Assembly (NCBI RefSeq): GCF_936928535.1 | Contig: NZ_CAKZHY010000124.1 | Coordinates: 1-62,368 of the forward strand | Origin: an uncultured Bradyrhizobium sp. | Lineage (GTDB): Bacteria > Pseudomonadota > Alphaproteobacteria > Rhizobiales > Xanthobacteraceae | Length of the DNA stretch: 62,368 bases | Reading direction: 5' to 3' | Shown here: piece after piece, positions 60,153 to 62,368 of the stretch | Numbering within the stretch: the first letter of the stretch is position 1 | Layout of the letters: every line of letters starts with the position of its first letter | Translations under genes and position numbers: made by a program | The notes under the pieces: model-generated | The model's input: only the letters and a program-made list of their open reading frames with translations | Told to the model about the DNA's origin: nothing | The model's database searches: none

Positions 60153-60350
60153 TCAGTCAGTGGAGCGCTCGAAGGGCTTATAGATCCACCGGTGCCCGTC
60201 ATAACGGCGCAGGATCTTGCCTCTGACGAAAGCGCCGGTGATCGACCGGCGCGGCAGAATGACTTCGCGGACGTGCCACATCTCTGCCCGGGGCAATAGC
60301 GGCGCCAGCGAGAGCAGATTGTGATGGGTTTCTGTGCGACGGCCCTTCAT
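60153..60350 (-). CDS. Small basic protein of a rhizobial family
   Basis: From the ATG at 60350 the 65-residue protein reads LPRAEMWHVREVILPRRSIT then GAFVRGKILRRYDGHRWIYK. The REVILPRRSITG...G.W.YK pattern recurs in small rhizobial proteins that I recall without names. gagg lies eight bases before the ATG. Confidence 0.65.
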   Translation of the reverse strand: MKGRRTETHHNLLSLAPLLPRAEMWHVREVILPRRSITGAFVRGKILRRYDGHRWIYKPFERSTD

Positions 60351-60480
60351 GAGGGCAGCCTCTCGCAAGAAGCCGGAGGGGTCTAGGTAGACCAACGAAT
60401 TAACGCTACCGGGGAATCTCGATGGACTTAGCTGCAAGCCGTTCAGAAGCCGCGCTGGTGCCGTTCCCGCCTCGGGGCAG

Positions 60481-61287
60481 ATGGCAGCGCGTAGACCAAC
60501 TGACGCGCTTAAGGGCCTTCTGGAAGCCTTTGGTGTCGAGATGATCCCTCAGCAGCAGCCGGCCGGCGACAATCGTACCAAGTGCGGCCCGACGCTCCAG
60601 AGGCTCCTCGACCAATACGGCCAGGATCACCTGGTCACAGTCCTCAAGACATTCACCGAGACGCAGGGCAATGCCGGCGCCCTAGTCGAGCAAGCTATCC
60701 TAGCAGTCTCCGCGAGCGTGCGCGCGCATCCTTCCTGGCCGGAGCGCGCATCGTTGTGGTTCGATATCTTCGACACGATCTCCATCCGCGATCTGGTCGC
60801 ATTAGCCAAGCCCCTCAAGCCGACCGGAGAGAAGGCCCGCTCCGCCATTGCCGGCATGCTGCTGGCGTGGCTCGCGCCGGTATTCGACCCGCCGAAACCC
60901 AAGATCGACAGGCGCAAGGTCAAGCACGCGGAACGAAGGCCGGGCAGCGCTATCAAGGCGATTGAGATCGGCTTGGTGCTCCGGCAACATAAGGGCCCGC
61001 ATCAGAATTCCGGCATCGCGCACGTGGCGCACAAGCACGGCATCTGGACCAACGGCGGTGCGTCCCACTACATCCGCGCGGCCAATCTCTATGGGGACCG
61101 AGTCGACCTGGTCCGTTTCCTGCCGCGTTCGGTGCTTTTCAAGCTCGCATCGCCGGTGCTACCGCAGGCTGCGCGCGAAGAGGCGGAGCGCCTGCTGGCT
61201 GCCGGCGGTAAACTCACCGGGCCGATGGTCGACGCGATAGCAAAACGCGCTGCACAACAAGGAACCACGGCACCGTTGCCGGTTTGA
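60481..61287 (+). CDS. Hypothetical protein, accessory region
   Basis: The 268-residue protein has an N-terminal helical domain (LKGLLEAFGVEMIPQQQPAG, LLDQYGQDHLVTVLKTFTET) and a basic middle (KPKIDRRKVKHAERRPGSAI). It has no clear family. The basic middle suggests nucleic-acid contact, but that is inference. It is the largest intact unknown gene here. Confidence 0.7.
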   Translation: MAARRPTDALKGLLEAFGVEMIPQQQPAGDNRTKCGPTLQRLLDQYGQDHLVTVLKTFTETQGNAGALVEQAILAVSASVRAHPSWPERASLWFDIFDTISIRDLVALAKPLKPTGEKARSAIAGMLLAWLAPVFDPPKPKIDRRKVKHAERRPGSAIKAIEIGLVLRQHKGPHQNSGIAHVAHKHGIWTNGGASHYIRAANLYGDRVDLVRFLPRSVLFKLASPVLPQAAREEAERLLAAGGKLTGPMVDAIAKRAAQQGTTAPLPV

Positions 61288-61578
61288 ATCGACGCGGCGT
61301 TCGTCTCCGCGGACGTCGCGGACGGCCTCGCACCCGTACCCCCTAAAGCCCCCCCAAGCGAGACCGTCCCCAGGGCTTCAGCTTGTCCTGCTCGGCCCGA
61401 GCAAACGCCTGTGCGGATGCCATCGCCTCGTCCGGCGACATTGTCCCTGTATCGAGCGCCGTGCGGGGTGGGCCGGCCCCCGGGCGCCGCAAACCACAGG
61501 TTGAATCCAGTTGCCGCGATCTGGTTAATGATGTATTAATTTCACTGTACGGCGTGTGAACGCTAGGCGAGTTTGCGT
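61288..61578. other. Intergenic region with a possible 32-residue minus-strand frame
   Basis: On the minus strand 61441-61343 encodes MSPDEAMASAQAFARAEQDK then LKPWGRSRLGGL; composition is protein-like but the ribosome site is weak. I do not call it firmly. Confidence 0.3.
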
Positions 61579-62268
61579 ATGAGTATGGTCTCGCAACAAC
61601 TGATCGACCATTGGTACACTATCCTCTACGCGCGCCACGCGACAGCCGACGAGGAAATCCAATGGTCTGCGCTGAGCCGGACGGAGGATATCCGGACGGA
61701 GATCGGCAATACCGGTGAGGCCGCGCAGTATATTGATCCGGTGCTGCGCCTTTACATCGCAGCATTTGGACGCGCTCCCGACGTTGCCGACCCGAATGGA
61801 GATTTCGATACCGGACCTCAATCCGGCTATTGGACCAATGTTAACGCGCTGAGGAACGGAATGAGCTTAGGCGAACTCGCCGAAGCGTTCGTGGGATCTG
61901 CGGAATGGAAACAGTTACACGGATCGAGCGCGTTGACCGAAGCCAACATCATTGGGCTCTATCATTTTTTTCTCCAGCGCTCAGTGTCTTCAGCAGAAAT
62001 ATCCGCATGGATGCATAGCGGCGCCGATATGGCGCATGTGCTGATCGGAATATCAGAATCGACGGAAGCGAGAGATTTTGCCGCGTGGAAGATCACCGAC
62101 GCCCTGAAATTCTCAACCACCTTGCAGCCTCATCCCGATTCAGGTCCTTTCGAGCTTGGCCCGCTTCCGCCCGGAACGTTCGCTCCTTCGGCGCGGCCGG
62201 GAGGCGCATTTGATGCGAGCGTGGCAACCGTTGGCATCGCTGATCATCCCGACGCCTTGGTGATCTAG
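61579..62268 (+). CDS. DUF4214 domain protein
   Basis: The 229-residue protein has two DUF4214-like blocks: QYIDPVLRLYIAAFGRAPDV with SGYWTNVNALRNGMSLGELA, and IIGLYHFFLQRSVSSAEISA. DUF4214 repeats occur in secreted or surface (often RTX-linked) proteins. There is no signal peptide and no visible RTX repeat, so export would need a C-terminal or type I signal outside what I can see. The ATG at 61579 was preferred to a TTG two codons earlier. Confidence 0.82.
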   Translation: MSMVSQQLIDHWYTILYARHATADEEIQWSALSRTEDIRTEIGNTGEAAQYIDPVLRLYIAAFGRAPDVADPNGDFDTGPQSGYWTNVNALRNGMSLGELAEAFVGSAEWKQLHGSSALTEANIIGLYHFFLQRSVSSAEISAWMHSGADMAHVLIGISESTEARDFAAWKITDALKFSTTLQPHPDSGPFELGPLPPGTFAPSARPGGAFDASVATVGIADHPDALVI

Positions 62269-62368
62269 GCCAAAAGCAGCGCTCATCAGCGAAGATGTCA
62301 TTCGGCCTGCAATATTGGCTCTGACGCATATTCGATGATCGTGATTGTTTTTATGGCGCGCCAATCAG
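62269..62368. other. Right-end intergenic sequence
   Basis: No gene is supported in the last 100 bases; a possible ATG at 62353 runs off the window. Confidence 0.3.

Overview
The window looks like chromosome from a Bradyrhizobium-type alphaproteobacterium. Evidence: high GC; paired TRAP carboxylate transporters; the tmk-holB-metG-tatD housekeeping order; DUF1476, IalB, DUF3300/DUF2950 and Omp31-type proteins; FixJ/FixK-type regulators. Genus is inferred from protein style, not from a marker gene.

Layout. 1-0.8 kb: recombinase-like remnant and non-coding DNA. 0.8-8.5 kb: two TRAP carboxylate transporters (one DctP + fused DctQM, one DctQ-DctM-DctP) either side of an acyl-CoA synthetase, a probable uptake-and-CoA-activation module. 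8.6-17.8 kb (minus strand): dacF, tmk, holB, metG, tatD and an MBL hydrolase, with a hybrid histidine kinase wedged between metG and tatD; MetG has a lysine/alanine-rich, histone-like N-terminal tail. 17.9-22.5 kb: epoxide-hydrolase-like enzyme, RlpA lipoprotein, several very small proteins, a UPF0114 membrane protein and the ATPase-inhibitor zeta (DUF1476) gene. 22.6-46.7 kb: a dense set of transport, envelope and stress genes: DUF3300/DUF2950, an ABC-type substrate-binding protein, a histidine kinase with a similar sensor, HlyD, PPK2, an Orn/Lys/Arg-type decarboxylase with an AspT-type exchanger, SulP, DUF1275, a second AspT-type exchanger, IalB, two response regulators, a cysteine-free FixK-like regulator, a K+ channel and an AI-2E-type permease. 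46.7-62.4 kb: accessory DNA with a tRNA-like remnant, NYN protein, MASE4 kinase/FixJ-like pair, IS3 and IS630 wrecks, gene remnants, small paralogous proteins and a DUF4214 protein.

The main signal is a family of TTGA-N6-TCAA palindromes (FNR/FixK boxes). I find ten full matches, nearly all 50-90 bases upstream of starts in the 22-52 kb region and two in divergent promoters. The FixK-like gene at 44.3 kb carries the E..SR recognition helix that reads this box and has no cysteine. It is divergent from a FixJ-like response regulator, with a perfect 12-bp inverted repeat between them; a near-copy of that element lies upstream of the neighbouring receiver-only protein. I infer a local low-oxygen/energy-stress regulon linking sensor kinases, FixJ-like and FixK-like regulators, amino-acid decarboxylation/exchange, polyphosphate metabolism, ion channels and envelope proteins.
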